Part shown: piece by piece, positions 35,459 to 44,077 of the stretch | Position numbering within the stretch: position 1 is the first letter of the stretch | Layout of the letters: each line of letters begins with the position of its first letter | NCBI GenBank assembly: GCA_019359115.1 | Contig: JAHHHW010000075.1 | Span: 1-64,000, forward strand | Reading direction: 5' to 3' | Source: Pelatocladus maniniholoensis HA4357-MV3 | GTDB lineage: Bacteria > Cyanobacteriota > Cyanobacteriia > Cyanobacteriales > Nostocaceae | Length of the DNA stretch: 64,000 nucleotides | Program-made: the position numbers and the translations under genes | Notes under the pieces: model-generated | Told to the model about the DNA's origin: nothing | Seen by the model: only the letters and a program-made list of their open reading frames with translations | The model's database searches: none

Positions 35459-36808
35459 ATGGGACGTGTTTTTCTTTCCGCAGCCCACGGAGGCAAAGAA
35501 ACGGCTGGAATTGATCCAGGTTCGGTGGCTGGAGGTACAACAGAAGCCAGAGAAATGATTTTATTGCGTGATTTAATTTTGACAGAACTGAGGGCGCGCA
35601 GTTTTGAAGTTTTATCAGTTCCTGATGACTTGAGTGCCAAGCAAACAATAGATTGGATCAATTCTCGTGTTCGTCGTGGTGATGTTGCGTTGGAAATTCA
35701 TACTGATGGTGCTAGTAGCCCTTCTGTGCGTGGGGCTAGTGTTTTTTACATTGCTAACAATGATGAACGCAAAAGCAATGCAGAATTGGTATTAATGGGG
35801 TTACTACGCCGCGTTTCACAATTACCTAACCGAGGAGTGAAACCAGACACAAATTCGGGTTTGGGTAGTTTAGCATTTTGTCGCCAGACACAAGCGCCTG
35901 CTTTGTTAATGCAAGTTGGTTTTTTGAGTAATCCAGAAGATCGTGGTTTACTACAAAATCGCCGTCGTGATTTTGCTGTGGGTATAGCTGATGGAGTCGC
36001 TGCTTGGAGTCGTAGTGTTGACCCTGGTTCAGCAGGCAGTGAACCAACTTACCCTGCAATTAATATTAACATTAATGGACAAAAATATTCTGAGCAAGGG
36101 ATATTAGTTGACGGTAATGCTTACATCCCGATTGACTTAGTGGATCGCTTGCAAATTGATCTATCAAAAGCACCAAATGTCCGCCGCATTACCTATCGTC
36201 GAGTTGTTTATGTTAAAGCTATTGAACTACGAGAATTTCATGTTTCTATCAGTTGGGACAGTGCTAGTCGTACCGTAACTTTACGTTCCAACTTAGTAAT
36301 TTGCTCTGGTCAAGTTGACAAAATCATGTCTCATGGTAATGCTTCAGAAGTGCAGCTACAAATATTTCTGAAAAATAACAATGAAAATGCCTTCGTCAAG
36401 TTTCCTGACATCGGCAAACTCTATCGGGAAGAAGCCACAATCGAAGGGGTTAACTATGACATTGCTTTCTGTCAAATGTGTGTAGAAACAGGTTTTTTAC
36501 GCTTTGGCGGTGATATTAAATTAGAACAAAATAACTTTGCAGGTTTAGGGACAATTGGTGGAGGTAGTGAAGCAGCAAGTTTTGAAAGTGCCAGAATTGG
36601 TGTGAGGGCGCATATTCAACATTTGAAAGCTTACGCCAGTTTAGAACCTCTGGTACAGGATGTGGTAGATCCAAGATTTCGTTTTGTTACCCGTGGGATC
36701 GCCCCTTTACTAGGTCAATTATCAGGGCGATGGTCAGCAGATTTAAATTATGGCGATAAGATCATAGCGATGCTCAAACGTCTGTATGAATCAGCAGGAT
36801 TGATGTAG
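35459..36808 (+). CDS. N-acetylmuramoyl-L-alanine amidase with C-terminal glucosaminidase-like domain
   Basis: The product has 449 residues. An Amidase_3 domain (about 1-190) supplies zinc ligands H10, E29 and H81 (SAAHGGKE, TTEAREM, LEIHTDG). The position usually holding a catalytic Glu before GFLSNPED is Gln (LLMQVGFLSN, Q152). A middle region (about 195-285) resembles a copper-amine-oxidase-N-like beta domain (ILVDGNAYIPIDLVDRL). The C-terminal part (about 290-449: NAFVKFPDIGKLYREEATIEG, QMCVETGFLRFGGDI, NNFAGLGTIGG) resembles endo-beta-N-acetylglucosaminidases. No signal peptide is seen. GAGGAAATA precedes the ATG. Its likely substrate is septal peptidoglycan. Confidence 0.85.
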   Translation: MGRVFLSAAHGGKETAGIDPGSVAGGTTEAREMILLRDLILTELRARSFEVLSVPDDLSAKQTIDWINSRVRRGDVALEIHTDGASSPSVRGASVFYIANNDERKSNAELVLMGLLRRVSQLPNRGVKPDTNSGLGSLAFCRQTQAPALLMQVGFLSNPEDRGLLQNRRRDFAVGIADGVAAWSRSVDPGSAGSEPTYPAINININGQKYSEQGILVDGNAYIPIDLVDRLQIDLSKAPNVRRITYRRVVYVKAIELREFHVSISWDSASRTVTLRSNLVICSGQVDKIMSHGNASEVQLQIFLKNNNENAFVKFPDIGKLYREEATIEGVNYDIAFCQMCVETGFLRFGGDIKLEQNNFAGLGTIGGGSEAASFESARIGVRAHIQHLKAYASLEPLVQDVVDPRFRFVTRGIAPLLGQLSGRWSADLNYGDKIIAMLKRLYESAGLM

Positions 36809-36819
36809 AAAAAATTTAT

Positions 36820-37134
36820 TTACCTTTTATTTTGAAAATATCTGCATATCAATCTACCAGGATCAATATCATCAAATGGCACAATTTTTCCATCTGCTTC
36901 AAGTTTATTTTGATCACGACAGTTGTAAACTTCGAGGGGTCTTTTGACTCCATCTACACTGACAATTGCTCTATATTCCCAATAATTTTTGGCACTGCGT
37001 TTAATACTAATAATACAAATTTGATGTCCTTGAAAATTTCGACAAACAGAAGCTTGAACAGGAGGTGTGACAGAGAAAAAAAGTATTATTGCTAGACAAA
37101 AAATGATACAAGCTGATAAATATTTAATTTGCAT
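36820..37134 (-). CDS. Small exported cysteine-containing hypothetical protein
   Basis: The product has 104 residues with a clear signal peptide (IIFCLAIILFFSVTPPVQA, cleavage about residue 28). The mature part has four Cys (SVCRNFQGHQICI, YNCRD, LICRYF), suggesting two disulfides in the periplasm. The pattern 'GHQICIISIKRSAKNYWEYRA' is beta-rich. No known domain is recognised. It is convergent with the amidase gene, 11 bases apart. Confidence 0.7.
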   Translation of the reverse strand: MQIKYLSACIIFCLAIILFFSVTPPVQASVCRNFQGHQICIISIKRSAKNYWEYRAIVSVDGVKRPLEVYNCRDQNKLEADGKIVPFDDIDPGRLICRYFQNKR

Positions 37135-37235
37135 GATGATAAGTATAATTTAGTTAACTGAGCTTAAGATTGATCGCGACTTTCAACTCAATCAGGTAAA
37201 ATTCCTATCCCCAATCCTTAATCCAGAACTTTACC

Positions 37236-38291
37236 ATGAAACCTTCAACTCTCGATTCCAAAGAATTTGACCAGCATTTTTCTGGGACACTTTCAGATTA
37301 CCTAAGTGCGATCGCTTGGTCGTCTCAAGATACAATACTCGCTGTGGCTTCTTCTGCTGGGGAAGTCGCACTCTGGCAAAATGACGAGTTAACTACTTTG
37401 CAAACTAGCAATGATAATTCTGTTGATTGTCTTGCTTTTTCTCACGATGGACAATTCTTAGCTGCTGGTGGACAAGATGGTCAGGTCAAAATCTGGCAAG
37501 GAACTGAATTAATTGCTACTTTAGAAAATGCTCCTGCTTGGGTTGATCAACTAGCTTGGAATCCTCACAATCACCAGTTAGCTTTTAGCTTGGGGCGACG
37601 TGTGCAAATATGGAATGCTGATACTCGCAAAATTGTCGTAATTCTCAATTTTGAGTTTTCATCAGTATTGGGTATTGATTGGCGTAGCGACGGAAAATAC
37701 TTAGCTATCGGTGGTCATCAGGGTATAAAAGTATGGAATTGCCGAGATTGGAATCAAGAACCATACAGCCTAGTAATACCTTCTGTTAGTCTGGCTATGG
37801 CATGGTCGCCTGATGGCAAGTATCTGGCTTCTGGTAATATGGATCGCACTATCACTGTAGTGGAAAGTCAGTTATTAGTCTCTGGTAATGATCCTCAGCC
37901 TTGGATAATGCGCGGCTTTCCTGGTAAAATTCGCGAAATCGCTTGGTCTAGTGTTGGCGATCAAAATAGTGTACCGATATTAGCTTGCTGTAGCGTTGAC
38001 GGTATTGTTGTTTGGCAAAAGTCCTTAGATGAGTCTCTAGGTTGGGAAGCAACTGTATTAACCAATCATGTAGATATCATTAATGCGATCGCCTTTGCAC
38101 CAAAAAGTTTTCTTCTCGCATCTGCGGGTTCTGATGGCTGGATTTGTCTGTGGAAAGATGCTAATCAAGTATCGCAAATTCTCACAGGCGCATCAAATGG
38201 TTTTTCATGTTTAGCTTGGCATCCGCAAGGTAAGCTAATAGCTGCTGGTGGTAAAGAAGGTGAATTATTTATTTGGGCGAAAACACTATAG
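37236..38291 (+). CDS. WD40-repeat protein
   Basis: The product has 351 residues. About seven WD40 blades are visible, with strands ending in WxxxxL/I: ILAVASSAGEVALWQNDE, FLAAGGQDGQVKIWQGTE, YLAIGGHQGIKVWNCRDW, YLASGNMDRTITVVES, LLASAGSDGWICLWKDAN and LIAAGGKEGELFIWAKTL. It is a single beta-propeller with no catalytic domain, probably a protein-interaction scaffold. Partner unknown. No signal peptide is present. Confidence 0.88.
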   Translation: MKPSTLDSKEFDQHFSGTLSDYLSAIAWSSQDTILAVASSAGEVALWQNDELTTLQTSNDNSVDCLAFSHDGQFLAAGGQDGQVKIWQGTELIATLENAPAWVDQLAWNPHNHQLAFSLGRRVQIWNADTRKIVVILNFEFSSVLGIDWRSDGKYLAIGGHQGIKVWNCRDWNQEPYSLVIPSVSLAMAWSPDGKYLASGNMDRTITVVESQLLVSGNDPQPWIMRGFPGKIREIAWSSVGDQNSVPILACCSVDGIVVWQKSLDESLGWEATVLTNHVDIINAIAFAPKSFLLASAGSDGWICLWKDANQVSQILTGASNGFSCLAWHPQGKLIAAGGKEGELFIWAKTL

Positions 38292-38326
38292 CAATCCTAT
38301 ATGATTTGTGAAAATCGCAAAGCTCA

Positions 38327-38358
38327 GATCCCCGACAACTCTTGTGAAGTTGGGGATC
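38327..38358. repeat. Dispersed GATCCCC hairpin repeat (copy 3)
   Basis: GATCCCCGACAACTC and GAAGTTGGGGATC form the stem. It lies 35 bases after the WD40 gene and could act as its terminator, being followed by TAATTTTT. Confidence 0.75.
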
Positions 38359-38415
38359 TAATTTTTCATAAATGATTTATGTTATAGTCCTATGGGGGTT
38401 TTTTTTACCAATTTT

Positions 38416-38691
38416 ATGAACATAATCAAAGTAATTTTACTTGCTTTTCCTGTAGTCCTTGCTTCTATGGTGGCGGTAGTAAATCCGGCGGCTGCATCTT
38501 CTCTTCAGCCTGCACCTGCTGTCACACAACAGATGACATTGGTGTCTGCACAACCTGTTCACCAATGGATTGCACCCAACTTATCTAGTGATTCTCAATC
38601 AATCATTGATCAACTTGGTTGCAATTGTGCTAGCTGTGTGCAAGCTAAACTTCAGATGGAAGGCAAACTTTCACTGGCTGATTTACTTTAA
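38416..38691 (+). CDS. Small exported protein with CNCASC motif
   Basis: The product has 91 residues from ATG 38416 (an upstream ATG at 38392 is possible). The signal peptide (MNIIKVILLAFPVVLASMVAVV, cleavage after PAAA) is followed by a Ser/Pro/Gln-rich linker and a C-terminal motif LGCNCASCVQAKLQMEGKLSLADLL. Three closely spaced Cys could bind metal or form a disulfide. I do not recognise the family with certainty; the layout is that of small cyanobacterial periplasmic proteins. Confidence 0.65.
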   Translation: MNIIKVILLAFPVVLASMVAVVNPAAASSLQPAPAVTQQMTLVSAQPVHQWIAPNLSSDSQSIIDQLGCNCASCVQAKLQMEGKLSLADLL

Positions 38692-38738
38692 GTTTTATCA
38701 AATAAACTACTACAAGCATTGCCAACCTGGCTGGGGAG

Positions 38739-39398
38739 TTATGAATCAGTACATAACTCCTTATTTTTTTGTCGCGCCAACACCAGACTCATTAAACTAT
38801 TAACTAAGCGATCGCGTGATAAAGGAATCATTTCTTGACCGTATAGCATCTCTTGCACGATGACATGAGATACCAAAGCACCAAAAAAAATTTGAGCGAT
38901 CGCCTGTGGATCATCTACGTTTAATTCTGGGTGATCAGCAAAATATTTAATCAATAATTTTTTACCCTGCTGAATCACTGTGTGAGTATAAAGTTTTGCT
39001 AATTCGGGAAAATTTTCTGACTCTGCCAAAATTAATCGCAACAAAGGCACATAATCAGGATTATCTACAAGTTTAGTAAAAAATATTGTAGTTAGTTCAC
39101 GTAAAAACACTGAAGGTTCATCTTTGAATTCGCTATCACGAAATACGCTCTGAAAATTCCCTATAGTCATCCTTTCTATCAACGCTTTGAACAGTCCCTT
39201 TTTATCTTGAAAGTTACTATATATAGTTTGCTTAGAAACTCCTGCTTCCGCACTCACTCGATCCATACTCGTGCCAGCATAACCTGATCTTAAAAATACA
39301 CGCATGGCTCCTTGTAATATTTGCTCCTGCTTTTGCGTGACAACAGGTGATTCATTTATTACCAAGGTTGTAGATTCCGGGAAAGAAGTTTGCGACAT
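38739..39398 (-). CDS. TetR/AcrR family transcriptional regulator
   Basis: The product has 219 residues. The N-terminal helix-turn-helix is clear: ILQGAMRVFLRSGYAGTSMDRVSAEAGVSKQTIYSNFQDKKGLFKALIE (about 25-73). The helical C-terminal ligand domain includes FFTKLVDNPDYVPLLRLILAESENFPELA (about 110-138). It is divergent from the HlyD-type gene at 39576, and a perfect palindrome lies between the two starts. It most likely represses the export operon and itself until it binds an exported compound. Confidence 0.9.
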   Translation of the reverse strand: MSQTSFPESTTLVINESPVVTQKQEQILQGAMRVFLRSGYAGTSMDRVSAEAGVSKQTIYSNFQDKKGLFKALIERMTIGNFQSVFRDSEFKDEPSVFLRELTTIFFTKLVDNPDYVPLLRLILAESENFPELAKLYTHTVIQQGKKLLIKYFADHPELNVDDPQAIAQIFFGALVSHVIVQEMLYGQEMIPLSRDRLVNSLMSLVLARQKNKELCTDS

Positions 39399-39430
39399 AG
39401 AGGTTAAATTTTTTGGCTATTTCTTGCTAT

Positions 39431-39455
39431 ATCATACTAAACTGTCTAGTATGAT
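39431..39455. promoter_or_regulatory. Probable TetR operator
   Basis: ATCATACTA and TAGTATGAT are perfect 9-bp inverted arms around a 7-base centre (AACTGTC). The site lies 33 bases before the TetR start and 121 bases before the membrane-fusion gene, the usual arrangement for a TetR regulator controlling a divergent efflux operon. Confidence 0.7.
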
Positions 39456-39575
39456 GAATATTCTCACAGAAACTTGGTGGAAATGGAAATAAACATCACG
39501 CGAGTTACGAAATCTTTGCGCCTTTCCCCGAACTCCATCAATCAACGTTGCGTGTTGAATTAATAGGGTAAAACC

Positions 39576-40952
39576 ATGACTCAGACTGCACCCCAACCTA
39601 CAGAAGGTCTTAAAGATGCTTCCTTACCAAAGAATAAAGAAAAGCATCGCAAAAAGCCAATACCTTTAATTATTGGGCTATTGCTGTTGGTAAGTGGGAT
39701 TGGCTATGGAGTCTGGAGGTGGCTGCAACCACCAACAACAGAAGATGTACTTACATTCAGTGGCAGAATAGAAGGTTACGAAACTGATATTGGGGTGAAA
39801 CAATCAGGGAGAATTGAGTCTATTTCAGTTCGAGAAGGTGTAGCAGTTAAGAAAGGACAGCAGTTAATTCAGTTAGATGATAGTACTGTCAAAGAACTGC
39901 AAGACCAACTACGAGGCGCACAGGCCCAGGTATCATCAGCCCAATCAGATGAACAGCAAGCGCTTGCAGATGTAGAGCGAGTTCAAGGAGAAATTAAACA
40001 AATTGATAGTCAAATTGAAGAAGCAAAATTGAATTTATTGCAGTCCCAAGGTAATACTCAAGGGCGGATCAAGCAAGCACAGGCTAATGTCGCCGCAGCT
40101 AAAGCCCAACTCGTGCAGGCACAAGCACAAGTCAAGCAGGCAGAAGCAGAAGTAAAATTAGCAAAAGTGAACCGCGATCGCTATGCCAAACTTGTAAACG
40201 ACGGGGCGATTAATCAACAACAATTTGATCAAGCTCAAACCACATACGAAACCGCAGTCGCGACTGTAGAAGCCAAAAAAGCAGCAGTCAATGCAGCACG
40301 AGAACAGTTAAGCGCTACTGAAGGTGAACTAACGCAAGCCAAAACCACCGGGCTTAACCCTGATATCCGTAATGCTCAAATCGAAGCACTCAACAGACAA
40401 CGACAACAAAGTCTTGCTCAATTAAAATCTGCTCAAGCCAAAGTTAAATCTGCTCAGGCAAAAATTAAAGATGTTCAAGCAGCAAAACAGCAAATCCTCA
40501 CTCAAATTCAAGATGCTAAGAAAGACTTAAATGTTGTCAGTCCTCTGGATGGGGTAGTAACTGCTCGGAGTGCGGAACCGGGAGCTGTTGTCAGCAATCA
40601 AAGCAATATTCTCACTATTGTTGACCCCAAAACAATATATCTGCGTGGTTTTATTCCCGAAGGCGATATTGGTAATGTGCGTTTGGGACAAACCACTCAA
40701 ATTTTCTTAGATTCTGCACCGAAAAAACCTCTGACAGGCAAAGTAATTTCTATTGATCCACAAGCTTCGTTTACACCAGAGAATATTTACTTCCAAAAAG
40801 ATCGAGTCAGACAGGTTGTGGGTATTCGCATTAGTGTGGAAAATCCCAGTGGTTGTTTTAACCCCGAACAACCATACAATAACGGTAATTTACCCTGTGC
40901 CAAAATTGGGATGCCTGCGGATGGGAAGATTAATTTACAGGGAAGTTCATAG
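39576..40952 (+). CDS. HlyD-family membrane fusion protein (YbhG-like)
   Basis: The product has 458 residues. A Lys-rich cytoplasmic N terminus (to about 30) precedes one membrane helix (PLIIGLLLLVSGIGYGVWRWL). A biotinyl-lipoyl half (GRIESISVREGVAVKKGQQLIQLDD) is followed by a very long Ala/Gln-rich coiled coil (about 105-310) and the second half (DLNVVSPLDGVVTARSAEPGAVV). A beta-barrel ends the protein. It links an inner-membrane ABC exporter to an outer-membrane channel. The ATPase and two permease genes follow in the same direction, with repeats in between. Confidence 0.92.
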   Translation: MTQTAPQPTEGLKDASLPKNKEKHRKKPIPLIIGLLLLVSGIGYGVWRWLQPPTTEDVLTFSGRIEGYETDIGVKQSGRIESISVREGVAVKKGQQLIQLDDSTVKELQDQLRGAQAQVSSAQSDEQQALADVERVQGEIKQIDSQIEEAKLNLLQSQGNTQGRIKQAQANVAAAKAQLVQAQAQVKQAEAEVKLAKVNRDRYAKLVNDGAINQQQFDQAQTTYETAVATVEAKKAAVNAAREQLSATEGELTQAKTTGLNPDIRNAQIEALNRQRQQSLAQLKSAQAKVKSAQAKIKDVQAAKQQILTQIQDAKKDLNVVSPLDGVVTARSAEPGAVVSNQSNILTIVDPKTIYLRGFIPEGDIGNVRLGQTTQIFLDSAPKKPLTGKVISIDPQASFTPENIYFQKDRVRQVVGIRISVENPSGCFNPEQPYNNGNLPCAKIGMPADGKINLQGSS

Positions 40953-40968
40953 GTTTAGCCTGTTACAC

Positions 40969-41215
40969 CTTTTGTGATTGGTAACTCAACTTTTGTAATT
41001 CGCAAACTAGCTTTTGCGATTTGTATAATCAACTTTTGTAATTCGTGAACTAGCTTTTGTAATTCGTGAACTAGCTTTTGTAATTCGCAAACTAGCTTTT
41101 GTAATTCGTGAACTAGCTTTTGTAATTCGCAAACTAGCTTTTGTGATTCGTAAACTAGCTTTTGTGATTCGTAAACTAGCTTTTGTAATTCGTAAACTAG
41201 CTTTTGCGACTCCCG
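40969..41215. repeat. Tandem array of about twelve 21-bp units
   Basis: The consensus unit CTAGCTTTTGTAATTCGTGA(A), with variants TTCGCAAA and GATTCGTAAA, is repeated without spacers. The unit differs from the 20-bp array at 22350 but has a similar AT-rich, TTCG-containing style. Outer units are degenerate and central ones nearly identical. Confidence 0.9.
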
Positions 41216-41320
41216 TCTAATGGGAATTAAGTCTCCAAACCCTTGTAATTTCGTCGATAATCACGAAATAAGAATTTTGAACTATCCTTGAAACCCTGAT
41301 CTGATATGTTGCACCAACCC

Positions 41321-41422
41321 CATATCCCGTCTCAGAATTAATTCTGATGCTAATAGCATAAATCCGTTAAAACGGACTTGAACACCGTCCTAGTCAGATA
41401 AATCTGACTTTCGCTATCAGCC
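41321..41422. repeat. Three-hairpin repeat related to E (copy 2)
   Basis: ATATCCCG starts the core. Hairpins CAGAATT-AATTCTG, TCCGTT-AA-AACGGA and GTCAGAT-AA-ATCTGAC follow in the same order and spacing as the differently sequenced hairpins at 43701-43812, with the shared spacer GCTAATAGCA. It ends CGCTATCAGCC. Confidence 0.65.
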
Positions 41423-41476
41423 TTTGAAATTTATTTCTTGGCGAAACAAAAAGTTGGTACAAGATATGAATTATTA

Positions 41477-41596
41477 GACCTCTTGCAAAAATATTTTTAC
41501 CCCACCCTAACCCTAAGCGTGAACGGGGAGGGAACTAAATCTTCCCCCCGTGAACGGGGGGATTGAGGGGGGTTCATTCGACTTTTGCAAGAGGTC
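41477..41596. mobile_element. MITE family F, copy 1 (120 bp, uninterrupted)
   Basis: The ends GACCTCTTGCAAAA / TTTTGCAAGAGGTC are perfect inverted repeats, bordered by TA on each side (41475-41476, 41597-41598) as for IS630/Tc1-type elements. It is nearly identical in reverse complement to 49978-50252 once the insertion there is removed. Confidence 0.9.
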
Positions 41597-41641
41597 TATT
41601 AATCCAAAATTCAAAATCTAAAATCTAAAATCTAAAATCGG

Positions 41642-43624
41642 ATGACAAAACAAGCCGTCACAAACACAAGTAATATATACTACTCTAAAGATAGTGAATC
41701 TACTAGAGCAATCATTGTCCGTGATTTGCATAAGCACTATGGTCAACTTGCGGCGGTGCGAGGAATTGATTTCACTGTCTACAAAGGTGAAATGTTTGGG
41801 TTAATTGGCCCTGATGGTGCGGGGAAGACAACCACCTTTCATATTTTGGGGGGTGTGATGGAAGCAACAGCCGGAGAAGTGCAGATATTCGGTCAACCTG
41901 CACGAGATGCACGTTTGAATATTGGGTATCTGACACAACAGTTTTCGCTATATCTTGACTTGAGTATTGATGAAAATTTGCGCTACACAGCAGGTTTACG
42001 ACAAGTACCAGATGATTTATTGGGGGAACGTCGCCAAAAATATCTACAATTGATGAGCTTGGAAAAATTTGGCGATCGCTTGGTGGGACAACTTTCTGGA
42101 GGGATGAAACAAAAGCTGGCGTTGTGTTGTGCGCTAGTTTCCCAACCAAAAGTTTTGTTACTTGACGAACCGACAACGGGTGTAGATCCAGTATCCCGAC
42201 GGGAATTTTGGGATGTCCTAGCCGAGTTATCAGCAGAAGGAATGACAATTATTGTCGCCACACCTTACCTAGATGAAGCCGAACGTTGCGATCGCGTCGC
42301 CTTAATGTATAGTGGGCAAATTCACGAAATTGGCACACCTGCTCAATTACGCGCCAACTTAGGTTTACATCGCTTAGAAGTCCGCACATCAAATTTAGAA
42401 ATCGCCGAGCAAGTCTTATCGAACAATGCACCTGCAAATATTGTAGATGTACAGACATTTGGCGATCGCTTAGATGTCCTCGTCCAAGATGCAACAGTCG
42501 GAGAAACCCAAGTCAGGGAATTATTGCAACAACAGCAATTATCTTCTCCCGAAATAGAACAAAATGAACCTACCCTAGAAAACGTCTTTGTTACCCGTCT
42601 GCGTCAACAAGGTTCTGCACCAGAATTTTTTGCTTTTCCACGCTCCCGTAAAAGAGGACACGGGAGCAATCTTTCCTCCTTCTCTCCCCTCTCTCCCCCC
42701 TCTCTAGCAATTTCCGCCCACAATCTCAGCCGTGTCTTTGGTAAATTTCAAGCAGTCAAAAACGTCAATGTAGAAGTGCGTTATGGCGAAATCTTTGGGC
42801 TTTTGGGTGCGAATGGTGCGGGGAAAACTACAACCATCAAAATGTTGTGCGGTTTACTAGAAGCTAGTGGGGGTGAAATTTCTCTGGGTGGCGAAACAGG
42901 TAATTTGCGGAGTCCTCAATTGCGGCGACGCATTGGTTATATGAGTCAGAAATTCACTCTTTATGATGACCTGACAATTCTAGAAAATCTAGAGTTTTAC
43001 AGTGGCGTTTATGGCGTTCCTCGCAAATTGCGCCGAGAAAAAATAGATTGGGTAATTGCTACTTGTGGGTTAAAGGGACAGGAAAAAATGCTGACTGGAC
43101 AGTTACCTGGTGGTTGGAAGCAACGGGTTGCTTTTGGTGCGTCGGTGATGCATGAACCTGATATTTTATTTTTGGATGAGCCGACATCTGGAGTAGATCC
43201 GCTTGCACGTCGTCAGTTTTGGAAACTGATTAACGACTTTGCTCGCAATGGTACGGCTATATTAGTTACAACCCATTATTTAGAAGAAGCTGAACAATGT
43301 AACCGCATGAGTTTTATGGTAGCGGGTGAAACTGTGGCGGAAGGTTCTCCGAGTTCAATCAAAGATTCTCAACCTGGACAATTAATAGAAATTGTTGCAA
43401 ATAATAATCAAGCTACCTCCAAGTTATTGAAACAACATTTAGATTCTTGGCGGGTTTCTATCTTTGCTAATGGCTTGCATATAGTTCTAGATCACCCTGA
43501 CGTAGAACTACCCGAAATCCGTCAACTTCTCCACTCTGCCAACTTGAGTATAGAATCCCTCCGTCCGATTCCTTTCTCATTAGAAGATGCATTTATTGGG
43601 ATTGTGCAACGAGCGCAGATTTAG
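41642..43624 (+). CDS. ABC exporter ATP-binding protein with two nucleotide-binding domains (YbhF-like)
   Basis: The product has 660 residues, a tandem fusion. Domain 1: Walker A GPDGAGKTT (about 56), signature LSGGMKQ (about 150), Walker B VLLLDEPTTG (about 170). Domain 2: Walker A GANGAGKTT (about 388), signature LPGGWKQ (about 487, Pro instead of Ser), Walker B ILFLDEPTSG (about 507). A Ser/Pro-rich linker (SSFSPLSPPSLA) joins them near 350. It powers the ABC-2 permeases encoded downstream at 44775 and 46658. The family exports drugs or lipophilic compounds. Confidence 0.92.
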   Translation: MTKQAVTNTSNIYYSKDSESTRAIIVRDLHKHYGQLAAVRGIDFTVYKGEMFGLIGPDGAGKTTTFHILGGVMEATAGEVQIFGQPARDARLNIGYLTQQFSLYLDLSIDENLRYTAGLRQVPDDLLGERRQKYLQLMSLEKFGDRLVGQLSGGMKQKLALCCALVSQPKVLLLDEPTTGVDPVSRREFWDVLAELSAEGMTIIVATPYLDEAERCDRVALMYSGQIHEIGTPAQLRANLGLHRLEVRTSNLEIAEQVLSNNAPANIVDVQTFGDRLDVLVQDATVGETQVRELLQQQQLSSPEIEQNEPTLENVFVTRLRQQGSAPEFFAFPRSRKRGHGSNLSSFSPLSPPSLAISAHNLSRVFGKFQAVKNVNVEVRYGEIFGLLGANGAGKTTTIKMLCGLLEASGGEISLGGETGNLRSPQLRRRIGYMSQKFTLYDDLTILENLEFYSGVYGVPRKLRREKIDWVIATCGLKGQEKMLTGQLPGGWKQRVAFGASVMHEPDILFLDEPTSGVDPLARRQFWKLINDFARNGTAILVTTHYLEEAEQCNRMSFMVAGETVAEGSPSSIKDSQPGQLIEIVANNNQATSKLLKQHLDSWRVSIFANGLHIVLDHPDVELPEIRQLLHSANLSIESLRPIPFSLEDAFIGIVQRAQI

Positions 43625-43700
43625 TGCAATCTATTAACATCTGGTGAAAAATAATGTAGAAACGCGAAATTTCGCATCTCTACTAACCGTATTGTTCTTT

Positions 43701-43812
43701 AGCCCAATATCCCGCCTTCAAAGAAATTTGAGGCTAATAGCAAAAACCCACTCAAAGTGGGTTGAAGGGGTTATTCATTTAGTCTACTTTTAGTAGACTT
43801 TGACTATGAGCC
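43701..43812. repeat. Three-hairpin repeat related to E (copy 3)
   Basis: AGCCCAATATCCCGCC is followed by TTCAAA-GAAA-TTTGAG, GCTAATAGCA, AACCCACT-CAA-AGTGGGTT and AGTCTACT-TTT-AGTAGACT. It matches the reverse complement of repeat E at 22.5-23.0 kb closely and 41321-41422 in layout only. Confidence 0.75.
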
Positions 43813-43905
43813 GCGCAAATAATATTAATCGCTCACGTTCAGTTAATGCATTCTTAACTTGCAGTTATTAATCACATACTAGCGTTGTTAATATAAGATT
43901 TATAT

Positions 43906-44046
43906 ATAGGACTCATATTTGATTTTTGTTGGCATAGCCTGCGCTCTGCGCTTAAAAAAACTCAGCACACTTTTTGTTAAGAGTTAAGAGTTAAGAGTTA
44001 AGAGTCTTCACGAGTAAGTTCATAAATCAAACCAGATTCCTATATA
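43906..44046. mobile_element. MITE-like repeat family G, copy 3
   Basis: Begins ATAGGACTCATATTTG and ends AACCAGATTCCTATAT. Shares GATTTTTGTTGGCATAG and CACGAGTAAGTTCA with the copies at 1721 and 11445. It contains four AGAGTTA heptamers (43978-44003). It ends 32 bases before the methyltransferase-like gene. The 43625-44077 gap holds only this element and the hairpin repeat. Confidence 0.65.
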
Positions 44047-44077
44047 TTACTCACTTTTAGTCTCTCGGTAAATAATA

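Larger units (their letters stand above)
40953..41641. other. Repeat-only gap inside the export operon
   Basis: 689 bases between the membrane fusion gene and the ATPase gene. It contains a 21-bp tandem array (40969-41215), a three-hairpin repeat (41321-41422), MITE F copy 1 (41477-41596) and AAATCTA heptamers (41604-41638). No gene is present. The sequence would be transcribed if the operon is still one unit. Confidence 0.8.
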
